Source of the DNA: Burkholderiales bacterium | Lineage (GTDB): Bacteria > Pseudomonadota > Gammaproteobacteria > Burkholderiales > Burkholderiaceae_C | Assembly (NCBI GenBank): GCA_016223165.1 | Contig: JACRPO010000009.1 | Location: 1,488,001-1,552,000, forward strand | Length of the DNA: 64,000 nucleotides | Direction: 5' to 3' | Shown here: positions 9,266-21,787 of the stretch, piece by piece | Position numbering within the stretch: the stretch's first letter is position 1 | Layout of the letters: every line of letters starts with the position of its first letter | Program-made: the position numbers and the translations under genes | The notes under the pieces: generated by a model | Databases searched by the model: none | The model's input: only the letters and a program-made list of their open reading frames with translations | Told to the model about the DNA's origin: nothing

Positions 9266-10318
9266 ATGATTTCGTCCATGCGCGCGATTCAAGGGCCGCG
9301 GGAGCACGCTTGTCGGCTCCGGCGGCAAACGCTCGTCCACTTGCTGGGCCTCGGCGCCGCTTTCAGCCCGCTGGCCGGTGCGGCGACATCCGAAGGGTCG
9401 GCGGGCTCCGTGCCGGGCGCGCGCAGCCGCTGGTTCACCACCTCCGACGGTGTGCGCCTGCACTACGTCGAAGCCGGTGCCCCGTCGGCGGGCAGCGGCG
9501 CCGCCACCGTGGTTTTCGTGCCCGGCTGGACGATGCCGGCCTGGATCTGGGCCGCGCAGATCGAGCAGCTCGCCGCGCATGCGCGCGTGCTCGCCCTCGA
9601 CCCGCGCGGCCAGGGCCGCTCGGAGAGCGCGCGCGAGGGCTACCACCACGCCCGGCGCGCCGCCGACATCGGCGAGCTGCTCACGGCGGCGCGCTGTCTG
9701 GACCCCCCCTTCGTGCCGGTGGTGCTCGTCGGCTGGTCGCTCGGCGTGCTCGAGAGCCTGCAATACCTGCACGATGCCCGGCGGGCGGGTGCGGCGACAC
9801 CCGTGCGCGCCCTCGTGCTGGTCGACAACTCGGTCGGCGTCGGCGATCCGCCGGCGGGCGACCCCACCTTCTTCGCGCGCCTGCGCGGCAAGCGCCGCGA
9901 AACCGTCTCCGGCTTCGTGGCCTCGATGTTCAAGCGCCCGACCGATCCGCGCTGGCGCGAGGCGCTCGTCGAGGCGGCACTGCGCACGCCGCTGCAGGCC
10001 TCGATCGACCTGCTGCGCCAGCCGAGGCCGCGCGAGTTCTGGCGCGACGCGCTCTATGCCACGACCCTGCCCGTGCTCTACGCGACCACGCCGAAGTTCG
10101 CCCGGCAAGCCGAGATCGTGAAGGCGCACCGGCCGGCGATAGAGACACGCCTCTTCGCCGACGCCGGCCACGCGCTCTTCGTCGACGAAGCGGCGGCCTT
10201 CAACGACATGCTCGCGCAGTTCGTCGGCCGCACCGCGGGCGGTCCGGCCGCCACCGGCACTCTCGAGCGCGCCGCGGCACGCTCCGCCGGTGCCGCCTCC
10301 GCAGGTGCCGGCCGATGA
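9266..10318 (+). CDS. Alpha/beta hydrolase, probably exported
   Basis: VFVPGWTMPAWIW, VLVGWSLGVLES nucleophile elbow and terminal ADAGHALFVDE; N-terminal RRQTLVHLLGLGAAFSPLAGAA signal-like segment. Confidence 0.85.
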   Translation: MISSMRAIQGPREHACRLRRQTLVHLLGLGAAFSPLAGAATSEGSAGSVPGARSRWFTTSDGVRLHYVEAGAPSAGSGAATVVFVPGWTMPAWIWAAQIEQLAAHARVLALDPRGQGRSESAREGYHHARRAADIGELLTAARCLDPPFVPVVLVGWSLGVLESLQYLHDARRAGAATPVRALVLVDNSVGVGDPPAGDPTFFARLRGKRRETVSGFVASMFKRPTDPRWREALVEAALRTPLQASIDLLRQPRPREFWRDALYATTLPVLYATTPKFARQAEIVKAHRPAIETRLFADAGHALFVDEAAAFNDMLAQFVGRTAGGPAATGTLERAAARSAGAASAGAGR

Positions 10319-12897
10319 GCGCGCCGGGCTCCGCCACCCTGGCCGGCGCGGCCGAAGGCCGGCCGAAGCTGCTGCCCCTCTTCCTCGTCGCGCTCGCTTC
10401 GGTGGGCTACGAGATCGCGCTGACGCGCTGGTTCGCCATCGTCAGCTGGTCGGAATACGGCTACTGGGTGATCTCGATCACCATGGTCGGCATCGCCGCC
10501 AGCGGCGTCGTGCTCAACCTGGCCAAGGACTGGCTGCACGCCCACCCCGAACGCGTGAGCGCGGTGCTGGCGGCGCTGCCGTCGCTGCTCGTCGTCTCGC
10601 TGGCCGGCGGCTATCTCGGCATCTCGGCGATCGACTTCAACCCCCTGGCGCTGCAGAACCACGCGACGATGGGTGCGCAGCTGTGGCGCATCGCCGGCTA
10701 CTACGCGGCGCTGTTCCCGTTCTTCTTCCTGAGCGGCGCGTTCATCGGCCTGTACTTCATCGCCTACGGCGCGCACATCTCGCGCATCTACGCCGCCGAC
10801 CTGGTCGGGGCGGGCGCCGCCGGCGCCGTGGTGGTGGCGCTGATGTACGTGCTGCATCCGTTCGACCTGCCGCTGGCGCTCGTGCCGGTGCTCTTCGTCG
10901 CCGGCTGGCTGCTGACGCCCGCCCGCGCCAGGCCGGCTTCGCCGGAGGTCTCGGTCGCCCCCGGCGCGCCGGCCGCGCTCGCCCGGCTGCTGGAGCACCC
11001 GTACGCGGCCCGCGTGGCGCTCGTCATGCTCACGCTCGGCGGCGCCGCTTCGGTGTGGGGGTACGCGCACGCCGACTACAACGAATACAAGGCCATCGCC
11101 GCGCCGCTGCGCGTGGAGGGCAACAAGCGCATCGAGACCGTGCGTTCGCCACGCGGTGTCTACGAGGTGCTGGACAACTTCACCGAGCGGCTCGACGTCG
11201 ACCTGTCGAACAACGACGCCATGCTCGCCGGCGCCGAGCCGATCGCCACCTACGGGCTCTACGCGGACGGCAACCGCATCACCTCGCTGCCCAAGCGTAC
11301 GCCTGGGCGCCCGGCCTACCTGAACGCCTCGCTCGACGCCTTGCCCTATCGCCTGGCGGCGAGCCCGCCGGCGGTGCTGCTGATCGGCAGCCGCGGCGGT
11401 TTCCGCCTCGACGAGGCGCAGCAGCTCGGTGCGCGCAGCATCGTCGCGCTCGAGCCCGAGCCGGTGCTGCACGAGCTGATCGGCCGCTACCGGCCCGACC
11501 TGCAAGGCGATGCGCGCCGGATCGCCACCGCACCCTCGGCCTACCTGCGCGGGCTGCCCGAAGCGCGCTTCGACCTCATCGACATCGCGCTCGACTACCA
11601 GGGCAGCGGCGACATCGGCAAGTACTCGTTCACCGTGCAGGGCCTGGCCCGCTACCACGACGCGCTCACGCCGACGGGCCTCGTCTCGGTGCCGGTGCCC
11701 ATCCGCGAGTTCACCGTCTATGCGGTCAAGCTCGTGCTCACGGCGCGCGAGGCGCTGCGCGCCGCCGGCGTGGCCGAGCCCGCACGCCACATCGTCGTCT
11801 ACCGTTCGGCCTGGAATGCGCGCATCCTGCTGTCCAAGCAGCCCTTCGATGCGCGCACCATCGAGGCCATCCGCCGCTTCTGCGAAGAGCGCTCCTTCGA
11901 CACCGCCTACCTACCCGGGGTGGACCTGGCCGGCGCGAAGATCTGGAACGACCTGCCGCCCGTCTCGTTCGAGGAGGTGAGCGCCGGCGGCCCGGGCGGT
12001 GTCGGCGCGCGGCAGGACGCACTCGCCAACGAGATCAAGGCCTACGTGCTGCCCGGCGACGGCACGCCCGGCAAGCCCTGGCCGGCGACCTACGACCTCA
12101 GCCCGGCCACCACCGACCGGCCGCAGTTCCACTCGGTGCTGCGCCTCAGCACGCTGGCGCCGATCCTGGCGCGCATCGACCTCGTGCCGCGCGAGGAGAT
12201 CGGCGCGCTCGTCAGCCTGGCGGTGCTGGCGCAGTCGATCGTCATCGCCCTGCTCGTGCTCTCGCTGCCGCTCTTTCGCCCGCGCACGATGGGCATGCAC
12301 CGCGGCATCGTCGGCAAGTCCGTCGTCTATTTCGCCGGCATCGGCCTGGGCTTTCTCTTCATCGAGATCTACCTGATCGAGAAGGCCACCTACTTCCTCA
12401 ACGACCGCACGATGGGCTTCTCGCTCGCGCTGGCGGCGATGCTCATCTTCAGCGGCCTGGGCAGCTGGCTGAGCGACCGCTACACGCAGGACCCGGAGCA
12501 CACGCGGCGCGGCCTGCGCCTCTCGTGCGGCGTGATCATCGCCTGGTGCGCTTTCGCCTGGCTGCTCGCCGACCGGCTGCTGCCGCTGGGCATCGCACTG
12601 CCGCTGGTGGTGCGCATCGTGCTCATGCTGCTGGCCATCGCGCCGGTGGGCATCGCGCTCGGCTTCCCGTTCGCCTGCGGCCTCTCGGCGCTGCGCACGC
12701 ACCCCCATTTCGTGCCCTGGGCCTGGAGCCTGAACGGCGCCTTCTCGGTCATCGCCTCGCCGCTGGCGCACCTCACCGCCATGGGCTTCGGCAACCGCGT
12801 GCTCGTCGCCGCGGCGCTCGTGATGTATGCGCTCGTCTCGATGCGGCTGCCGCTGGCGACGGCGCGTGTGCCGCGCTCGGCGCTGGCCGGCACCTGA
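10315..12897 (+). CDS. Polytopic membrane protein with spermidine-synthase-like (Rossmann) domain
   Basis: Two hydrophobic multi-TM blocks flanking LLIGSRGGFRLDEAQQLGARSIVALEPEPVLHEL...FDLIDIALDYQGSG; ATGA overlap with the hydrolase. Confidence 0.8.
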   Translation: MSAPGSATLAGAAEGRPKLLPLFLVALASVGYEIALTRWFAIVSWSEYGYWVISITMVGIAASGVVLNLAKDWLHAHPERVSAVLAALPSLLVVSLAGGYLGISAIDFNPLALQNHATMGAQLWRIAGYYAALFPFFFLSGAFIGLYFIAYGAHISRIYAADLVGAGAAGAVVVALMYVLHPFDLPLALVPVLFVAGWLLTPARARPASPEVSVAPGAPAALARLLEHPYAARVALVMLTLGGAASVWGYAHADYNEYKAIAAPLRVEGNKRIETVRSPRGVYEVLDNFTERLDVDLSNNDAMLAGAEPIATYGLYADGNRITSLPKRTPGRPAYLNASLDALPYRLAASPPAVLLIGSRGGFRLDEAQQLGARSIVALEPEPVLHELIGRYRPDLQGDARRIATAPSAYLRGLPEARFDLIDIALDYQGSGDIGKYSFTVQGLARYHDALTPTGLVSVPVPIREFTVYAVKLVLTAREALRAAGVAEPARHIVVYRSAWNARILLSKQPFDARTIEAIRRFCEERSFDTAYLPGVDLAGAKIWNDLPPVSFEEVSAGGPGGVGARQDALANEIKAYVLPGDGTPGKPWPATYDLSPATTDRPQFHSVLRLSTLAPILARIDLVPREEIGALVSLAVLAQSIVIALLVLSLPLFRPRTMGMHRGIVGKSVVYFAGIGLGFLFIEIYLIEKATYFLNDRTMGFSLALAAMLIFSGLGSWLSDRYTQDPEHTRRGLRLSCGVIIAWCAFAWLLADRLLPLGIALPLVVRIVLMLLAIAPVGIALGFPFACGLSALRTHPHFVPWAWSLNGAFSVIASPLAHLTAMGFGNRVLVAAALVMYALVSMRLPLATARVPRSALAGT

Positions 12898-12938
12898 ACT
12901 CCGAACACCCTTCGAATCCACCCGACCTTGCAGGAGAG

Positions 12939-13874
12939 ATGATGTTCCGTCGTACTTTCGGCGCCGCCGTGCTGGCCACGCTGGCCACGCGCACGCGCGC
13001 ACAGGCTGCCGCTCCGGGCGCCGCACAGGCGGCCGCACCCGCCGCACCGGCCACGTCCGCTGCGCCGCCGGTGTCCGCCGTGGCAGCCGGCCAGTGGACC
13101 CGCGAGGCCTACATCGCCGCGATGCAGGCCAGCGGCCGCCCGCACGAGATCTCCGCCGGCACCTTCGAAGCGATCCAGAAGCGCAAGGAAGGCGCGCTCA
13201 AGCAGATCGACAGGTACCTCGCGCAGCGCTTCGGCAAGGCCGACCCGGCGGTGCTGAAGGCCTTTGGCGAACTGCCGCGCGAGTACTACCACTACCACTA
13301 CGCCGACAAGCGCCCGCTCGGCGGCGAGGCCTACGAGACCGAGGCCAAACCCTGGGCGATCGGCTTCGGCTCGGCGCTGTCGGACTACCTCGGCCAGGCC
13401 TACATGACGCAGGCGGCGGCGCCGAAGGCGAGCGACGTCGTGCTCGAGATCGGCACCGGCTCGGGCTTCCAGAGCTCGCTGCTGTCGCGCATCGTCAAGA
13501 GCGTGTACTCGATCGAGATCATCGAGCCGCTCGGCAAGGCGGTCGCCGGCGTCTACAAGCCGATCGGCATCACCAACGTCTCCACGCGCGTCGGCGACGG
13601 CTTCTTCGGCTGGCCCGAGGTCGAGGGCGGCTTCGACATCATCATCGTCACCTGCGCGGCGCAATACGTGCCGCCGGCGCTGTTCAAGCAGCTCAAGCCG
13701 GGCGGCCGCCTGCTGATCCCGATCGGCCAGCCGTTCAAGCGCGGCCAGTTCCTCTTCATCTACACCAAGGACGCCGAGGGCAAGGTCTCGTCGCGCAAGG
13801 ACGTGGGTGTCTTCTTCATCCCGATGACCGGGGCGATGATGAAGGGGCAGGCGGCGAGCGACGCCAAGCAGTAG
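12939..13874 (+). CDS. PCMT-like SAM-dependent methyltransferase with N-terminal signal-like sequence
   Basis: VVLEIGTGSGFQSSLLSRIVKSVYSIEII and FDIIIVTCAAQYVPPALFKQLKPGGRLLIPIG motifs; N-terminus MMFRRTFGAAVLATLATRTRAQA. Confidence 0.85.
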   Translation: MMFRRTFGAAVLATLATRTRAQAAAPGAAQAAAPAAPATSAAPPVSAVAAGQWTREAYIAAMQASGRPHEISAGTFEAIQKRKEGALKQIDRYLAQRFGKADPAVLKAFGELPREYYHYHYADKRPLGGEAYETEAKPWAIGFGSALSDYLGQAYMTQAAAPKASDVVLEIGTGSGFQSSLLSRIVKSVYSIEIIEPLGKAVAGVYKPIGITNVSTRVGDGFFGWPEVEGGFDIIIVTCAAQYVPPALFKQLKPGGRLLIPIGQPFKRGQFLFIYTKDAEGKVSSRKDVGVFFIPMTGAMMKGQAASDAKQ

Positions 13875-13942
13875 ACGGCGCCGGCCCGCCGCCGGCCCGC
13901 CGCCGGCGTGTGCCGGCCGTGTGCCGGCGTCGCCGCCAGCCG

Positions 13943-15505
13943 CTACTCGGCCTCGGCCGTCTGCGGCGCAGACGCCATCGACGGCTGCCGCGTGGCGCGC
14001 GCGAAGGCACCTTCGCGCGACAGCGACAGCGACAGCAGGCGCGTCAGCACGGCGCGGTGCTCGGCGGCGACCAGGCCCCAGGTCGGCAGCGACTGCGCCG
14101 GATCGGCGGGGTCGAGGTACTTGCCGTCGCGGCGGATCTCGTAGTGCAGGTGCGGGCCCGTGGACATGCCGGTCGAGCCCACCTGGCCGATCTCCTGGCC
14201 GCGCTCGACCCGCGCGCCTTCCTGCACGCCGGTGCCGAAGGCCGAGAGGTGCGCGTAGTAGGTGGTGATGCCGCCGCCGTGGTCGACGACGACGAGGTTG
14301 CCGTAGCCGCCGCTGCGCCCGGCATGCACCACCGTGCCCTCGGCCACCGTGACCACCGGCGTGCCCGACGGCGCGGCGAAGTCGATGCCCTGGTGCTGGC
14401 CGCGCGAGCGGAAGCTGCGCACCACCATGCGGGGCTTGCCGCCCGGGGTCTTGGGCTTGGCGAAGACGCGCTTGCGCACGATCACCGAGGCGGTGCCGAC
14501 ACCGCGCGAGATGCGCCGGTAGTCCACCGGCGACTGCCAGAGCACGCGCTCGTGGTCACCGCCGCGCGCGCTGACGAAGCCGCCGGGCGCGTCGTCACGC
14601 GCGAGCCAGATGGCGCTGTCGATCACGTGCCCGGTGCCGTCGTCCACGAGTTCGACGGCGGCGACGTCGGCCGCATCGCCCTCGCCCTGCAGCACGAGCC
14701 GCACCCAGGCCTGTGTCGACTCGGAGGCCGCCTGGGCGTGCTTCCTCATCTGCCGCACGAGCAGCGACACGTCGCGCTGCCAGCGCGGCGGCACCTGGTC
14801 GGCCATCTCGCCGGCCAGCACGCCGGCGGCCGGCATCCACACTTCGCGATGGCCGGCCGGCGCGTCGGCGAGGTCGTGCCAGCTCGTCGTCGCGGCGCTG
14901 CTCAGGTCGAGGCGGCTCACGACCATGACGCGCCGCAACTCGGCGGCCTCGGCCGGCGGCGCCGGCACGGGCAGGAAGGCCAGCGATTCGATGCGATCGG
15001 CCGGTGAGCGCACGGCCGCGAACGGGACGCAGCGCGTGCCGGCCTCGCCGCGCGCGACCTCGCGCTCACCACTCTCGCCACTCTCGCGACCACCGTCGCG
15101 ATCACGCTCGTGAGGGCCCTCGCCGAAGCCGGCCCGCTCGGTCGAGGATCCGTCGGCGCCCGTCCACCATGCCCCGGCGCCGAGCTCGGCGTTCAGCCAG
15201 TGGCCATGCCGCGCATCCAGGCAACCGGCGCTGAGGAAAGCCGTCGGCTGCGCGGGAATCGCATCGGCCCCGATGGCGACGTTCTTTGCCGCCACCGGCG
15301 CCTTCGGGGCGGCCGGCCCGGCGACCTTCGTCTTGCCGGCATTCGCGGCCTTCACGACCTTCTTCGCGCCCGCCGGCGCCTGCGCCTGCGCCTGCGCGAA
15401 CACCGGCCCAGCCGCCAGCGTCGCTGCGAGAACCACCGCTGCCGCGATGCACGAGGGGCGCAGCGGCGCTCCTGGCGCAGGGCGTCGACCTTCGTCGTGA
15501 CTCAT
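13943..15505 (-). CDS. M23 family metallopeptidase, exported
   Basis: HQGIDFAAPSGTPVVTVAEGTVVHAG... STGPHLHYEIRRDG; signal peptide AAAVVLAATLAAGPVFAQA. Confidence 0.92.
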   Translation of the reverse strand: MSHDEGRRPAPGAPLRPSCIAAAVVLAATLAAGPVFAQAQAQAPAGAKKVVKAANAGKTKVAGPAAPKAPVAAKNVAIGADAIPAQPTAFLSAGCLDARHGHWLNAELGAGAWWTGADGSSTERAGFGEGPHERDRDGGRESGESGEREVARGEAGTRCVPFAAVRSPADRIESLAFLPVPAPPAEAAELRRVMVVSRLDLSSAATTSWHDLADAPAGHREVWMPAAGVLAGEMADQVPPRWQRDVSLLVRQMRKHAQAASESTQAWVRLVLQGEGDAADVAAVELVDDGTGHVIDSAIWLARDDAPGGFVSARGGDHERVLWQSPVDYRRISRGVGTASVIVRKRVFAKPKTPGGKPRMVVRSFRSRGQHQGIDFAAPSGTPVVTVAEGTVVHAGRSGGYGNLVVVDHGGGITTYYAHLSAFGTGVQEGARVERGQEIGQVGSTGMSTGPHLHYEIRRDGKYLDPADPAQSLPTWGLVAAEHRAVLTRLLSLSLSREGAFARATRQPSMASAPQTAEAE

Positions 15506-15890
15506 GAGATTCCTTTCCGCGGCCTGGCAGGGATGTGCTGAGGGGTTCATCCCGCGCACGGTCGTGGTCTCCTCCGGCTCCCTTGACGAACCCACGAACC
15601 CCTCGACGGGGTCGGTCTGGCTCGCGGCGGCTCTGTCGGCCGGCCTTGGGTGGCAACCTCGCCGACCGCCGCGAAAGGCGGGAGCGGGCTGCAACTTGGA
15701 CGGGCGCAGTATGGTGCCCTGCGCCGGGCGGCGATGATAGTGGAAGCCCCGAGGCCGGCCTGCCTGCCACGGCCATGCACGGGACCCAGCGGTGACCGCT
15801 GGTAAACTCCCCGGCCGCCTTCACCAGGGTGCGGCACCCTCCGGCGCCCTCGTGGTCGCGCTTCGGAACCCGCGGCGAGCCGCCCGGGTC

Positions 15891-15916
15891 TGCCCTGGAT
15901 CAGTGCCCTGGATCAG
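15891..15916. repeat. Perfect 13-bp tandem duplication TGCCCTGGATCAG x2 upstream of secA
   Basis: Read directly from sequence. Confidence 0.9.
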
Positions 15917-15994
15917 AAGCGCTCGCCGGCCCGCGGCGGGCCTGCGCCCCACCCGCTCACCCGGCGCCGAATCACAGCCTTCCGTCGACCCCGC

Positions 15995-18799
<2,805 letters not shown>

Positions 18800-18829
18800 G
18801 CGGCTGGCCGCACGCGGCGCCCAAAGATC

Positions 18830-18865
18830 AAGGCCCCCGGGGTGTGAACCGCGGGGGCCTTGTTG
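18830..18865 (+). terminator. Rho-independent-like terminator after secA
   Basis: AAGGCCCCCG ... CGGGGGCCTT stem followed by GTTGTT. Confidence 0.75.
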
Positions 18866-18901
18866 TTCACGCGGGGCGCCTGCGCCCCGGGTACGCGCCG
18901 G

Positions 18902-21535
18902 TCAGGGCCGCGCGATCGTCACCACCGGGCTCGTCCAGCTCTCCCAGTGCGCCGGCACGAAGTCCGTGCCCAGGGCCTTCAGCACCCACACCGTCACCAC
19001 GTACTGGCCGTTCGGGACGGGGCCGACCTGCTTCGGGCTGGCCGGGTTGCCCTTGAACGTGACGCCGTCCCAGGCGAAGGAGAAGAAGCCGCCGGGCGTC
19101 GAGTTGCGCGTCATGTACTCGTCGTCGCTGACCTTGCCGACGATCTGGCCCGTCACCGCGTTGCGCACTTCGAGGTACACGCGCCGCGACAGGTGGTCGA
19201 GGTGGATCAGGAAGAACGGAATGTCGTCGCCGGCCAGCGTGTAGGTGGCACCCGACGGCCGGTTGGCGAACGACGTGCCATCCACTTGCGCCAACCACGG
19301 GAAGCCGTTGCCGGCCCCGCCGGTGAGCACGCGCGTCGACTGGTAGTCACCCTTGAAGCCGGCGTAGGGGATGCGCAGGACCTTGCCGGACTCCGAAGTC
19401 AGCTTGATGTAGCCGCCGTAGAGGCTGCGGTCAGGCAGACCGGGGTTGGGCGTGATCGTGACGACGAAGGTGCCGATGCCACGCGAGGGCGTGATGACCT
19501 CGGTCTTGTCGAACACCACGTCGGCCGGCGCCGAGAAGGTACCGGTCGTGCCGTACGCCGCGGGCAGCGCGCATGGCGCGGTGCACTCGCCGAGGACGTT
19601 CGGCCCGCTTGCCAACGCCGGCTCGTGCGTGATGGTCCACTTCGTCAACACGCCGCTCTGGTTGTCCACCGTGATGGTGCGCGGGAAAGGGCCGCCGTCA
19701 GTGGGGTCGCTGTCGCCGACCGCGAGGTCGCTCGGCGTCACGAAGGCGTTGGCGTTGATGATGGTCGGGATGTCCAGCATGCCGCCGCCCTGGCGGAAGG
19801 TGAAGTCCAGGAAACCGAGCCCGGGGTTGCCCGACCAGGGCTTGGGCTGCGAGTTGTTCTGCATCACGGCGGCCATCAGGTTGGCCGGCACCGGGGCCTT
19901 CTCGAGGATCAGCGCGGCCGCGCCGGCGACGTGCGGCGAGGACATCGAGGTCCCGCTCAGCGTCGCGCCGCCACCCAGTTCGAGCGGATACGACGAGAAG
20001 ATGCCGCCGCCGGGCGCGCCGACATCCGGCTTGAAGCTCAGGTCGGCCGCGAGACCGAAAGAACTGAAGCCCGAGATCAGGCCGCCCGTGCCGAACGGGA
20101 ACGACACGACGTCGGTCGTCCAGCTCAGCGTCGTCGGCCCGCCGGCGATGGCGGCATCGAGCGTCGCGCCCTGGGCCTGCGTGATGCCCACCACCGGGAT
20201 GGTGATCGCCGGCGTGCCGGCCACCGTGGCGGCGAGGGCACCGGCGGCATTGTTGTAGAGCACGACAGCTGCCGCGCCCGCGTTCTGCGCGTTGCTGGCC
20301 TTGATGAAGAACGAGCAGGTGCCGCGCCGGATGAGCACGGCCTTGCCGGCCAGGCTGCCCGCAGGCAGCGCCGCGCAGGCGTCATTGGCCGTGGCGGTGG
20401 TACCCGTCTTGGCCATCGTCAGGCTGCCGCTCGTCGGCGGCAGCGGTGCGCCGGACGCCGGCGTGTAGCCGTACGGCGTGCCGTTGACCGAGAAGGCGCG
20501 CTGCGCGTTGTCGAACGAGGCGACACCGACGACATCCTTGCCCACGCCGGGCGCGCCGGCGGCGAACAGGGCGTCGGGCGACGAGCCGCCGGGGCCGTTG
20601 TTGCCGATCGAGGCCACCATCACGACGCCCTTGTTCACGAGGCGCGACGAGGCTTGGGCCGTCGGGTACTGCGGCCATTGGCGCGCCGCACCCAGGCTCT
20701 GGTTGATCACCTGCATGCCGTCGGCATAGGCGCGCTCCAACGCCGCGAGGATGATGTCCGACGTCGTGCTGCCGACGCAGCCGAAGACACGGTAGGCACC
20801 GAACTTCACGTCCGGCGCGACGCCCTTGATGCCGCCGCCGTTGCCGCCGACGATGCCGGAGACGTGCGTGCCGTGGCCGTTGCAGTCGTCGGGGTTCGCA
20901 TCGGGCACCGGCACGAGCGCCGCGCCGCTGCCGCCCGAGTTGAACGCGTCGCCGACGAAGTCATAGCCGGTGATCACGCGCGCCGACGGGAACGGCGTCG
21001 TGCCCGGCACGCCGGTGCCGCCGAAGGCCGGATGGTCGATGTCGATGCCGGTATCGATGATGCCGACCTTGATGTTCTTGCCGCTGAGGCCGTACGTGTT
21101 CTGCGCGACGTTGGCGCCGGTCAGCGACAGCGCGGTGGCCAGGTCCATCGCCGAGCCGGCCGCCTCTTCGGGCGTCGGGGCCTGCACGACCTCGATCGGA
21201 TGCATCGCCTTCACGCCCGGCAGGCGCGCGAACTTCGCGCGGTCGTTCGGATTGATCGAGATCGCGAAACCGTTGAACAGCGTGCTGTACGAGCGCCGCT
21301 CGGCGAAGGTGAGGCCGGCTTTCGCGGCGGCGGCGCGGAAGGCTGCCTGGTCCGCCCGCACGGTGCGGGTGGCACGACCCTCGATGCTGGGCGCGCCGAT
21401 CAGTTCGACGAACCACAGGCGGCCGTTCTCGGCGGCCTCGACAGGTACCGAGACCTGGGCAAACACCGGCGCGGTGGCCAGCACGGCCATCGCGGCAGCA
21501 GCCGCCAAGGCGAGCGAAGCGAACTTCTTCTTCAC
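18902..21535 (-). CDS. Secreted S8 subtilisin-like serine protease with PA domain
   Basis: GIIDTGIDIDHPAF (Asp), CNGHGTHVSGI (His), SGTSMSSPHVAGAAALI (Ser); PA-like RRGTCSFFIKASNAQNAGAAAVVLYNN; GTG start then signal peptide KKKFASLALAAAAAMAVLATAPVFA. Confidence 0.92.
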   Translation of the reverse strand: MKKKFASLALAAAAAMAVLATAPVFAQVSVPVEAAENGRLWFVELIGAPSIEGRATRTVRADQAAFRAAAAKAGLTFAERRSYSTLFNGFAISINPNDRAKFARLPGVKAMHPIEVVQAPTPEEAAGSAMDLATALSLTGANVAQNTYGLSGKNIKVGIIDTGIDIDHPAFGGTGVPGTTPFPSARVITGYDFVGDAFNSGGSGAALVPVPDANPDDCNGHGTHVSGIVGGNGGGIKGVAPDVKFGAYRVFGCVGSTTSDIILAALERAYADGMQVINQSLGAARQWPQYPTAQASSRLVNKGVVMVASIGNNGPGGSSPDALFAAGAPGVGKDVVGVASFDNAQRAFSVNGTPYGYTPASGAPLPPTSGSLTMAKTGTTATANDACAALPAGSLAGKAVLIRRGTCSFFIKASNAQNAGAAAVVLYNNAAGALAATVAGTPAITIPVVGITQAQGATLDAAIAGGPTTLSWTTDVVSFPFGTGGLISGFSSFGLAADLSFKPDVGAPGGGIFSSYPLELGGGATLSGTSMSSPHVAGAAALILEKAPVPANLMAAVMQNNSQPKPWSGNPGLGFLDFTFRQGGGMLDIPTIINANAFVTPSDLAVGDSDPTDGGPFPRTITVDNQSGVLTKWTITHEPALASGPNVLGECTAPCALPAAYGTTGTFSAPADVVFDKTEVITPSRGIGTFVVTITPNPGLPDRSLYGGYIKLTSESGKVLRIPYAGFKGDYQSTRVLTGGAGNGFPWLAQVDGTSFANRPSGATYTLAGDDIPFFLIHLDHLSRRVYLEVRNAVTGQIVGKVSDDEYMTRNSTPGGFFSFAWDGVTFKGNPASPKQVGPVPNGQYVVTVWVLKALGTDFVPAHWESWTSPVVTIARP

Positions 21536-21747
21536 AGGCGTGACTCCGTCAATTCGGGCTCGGTCCACGCAGGGGCCGGGCGCCTCGAACAGTTGCACAA
21601 CGCCGCTCGCTGAGGCGCGCGCGCCGGGCATGTCCAGGCCATCGGACTCCTGTGACATGGCGCGACGCACGCCGCAGGGCGGCACCAGAGGCATCGATGC
21701 TGCATGGCAAAGCACCCGCCTGTCTCGGTGTTTTCCTGCCGAGAACA

Positions 21748-21763
21748 CCCCCGTTCACGGGGG
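21748..21763. terminator. CCCCCGTTCACGGGGG hairpin, possible terminator of the minus-strand lipoprotein gene
   Basis: 6-bp perfect stem with TTCA loop, downstream of the 21788 stop. Confidence 0.45.
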
Positions 21764-21787
21764 GATGACGGAACCCGAGGACGGACC

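Noticed and set aside
10078-13664. Several long minus-strand ORFs (10078-11790, 11911-13047, 12480-13664)
   Set aside because: Overlap plus-strand genes with clear domains; translations are compositionally biased.
13875-13935. GC-rich repeats (CCGGCCCGCCG, GTGTGCCGG) as a CRISPR-like or mobile repeat
   Set aside because: Very short, local, between convergent genes; more likely a bidirectional terminator or simple low-complexity DNA.
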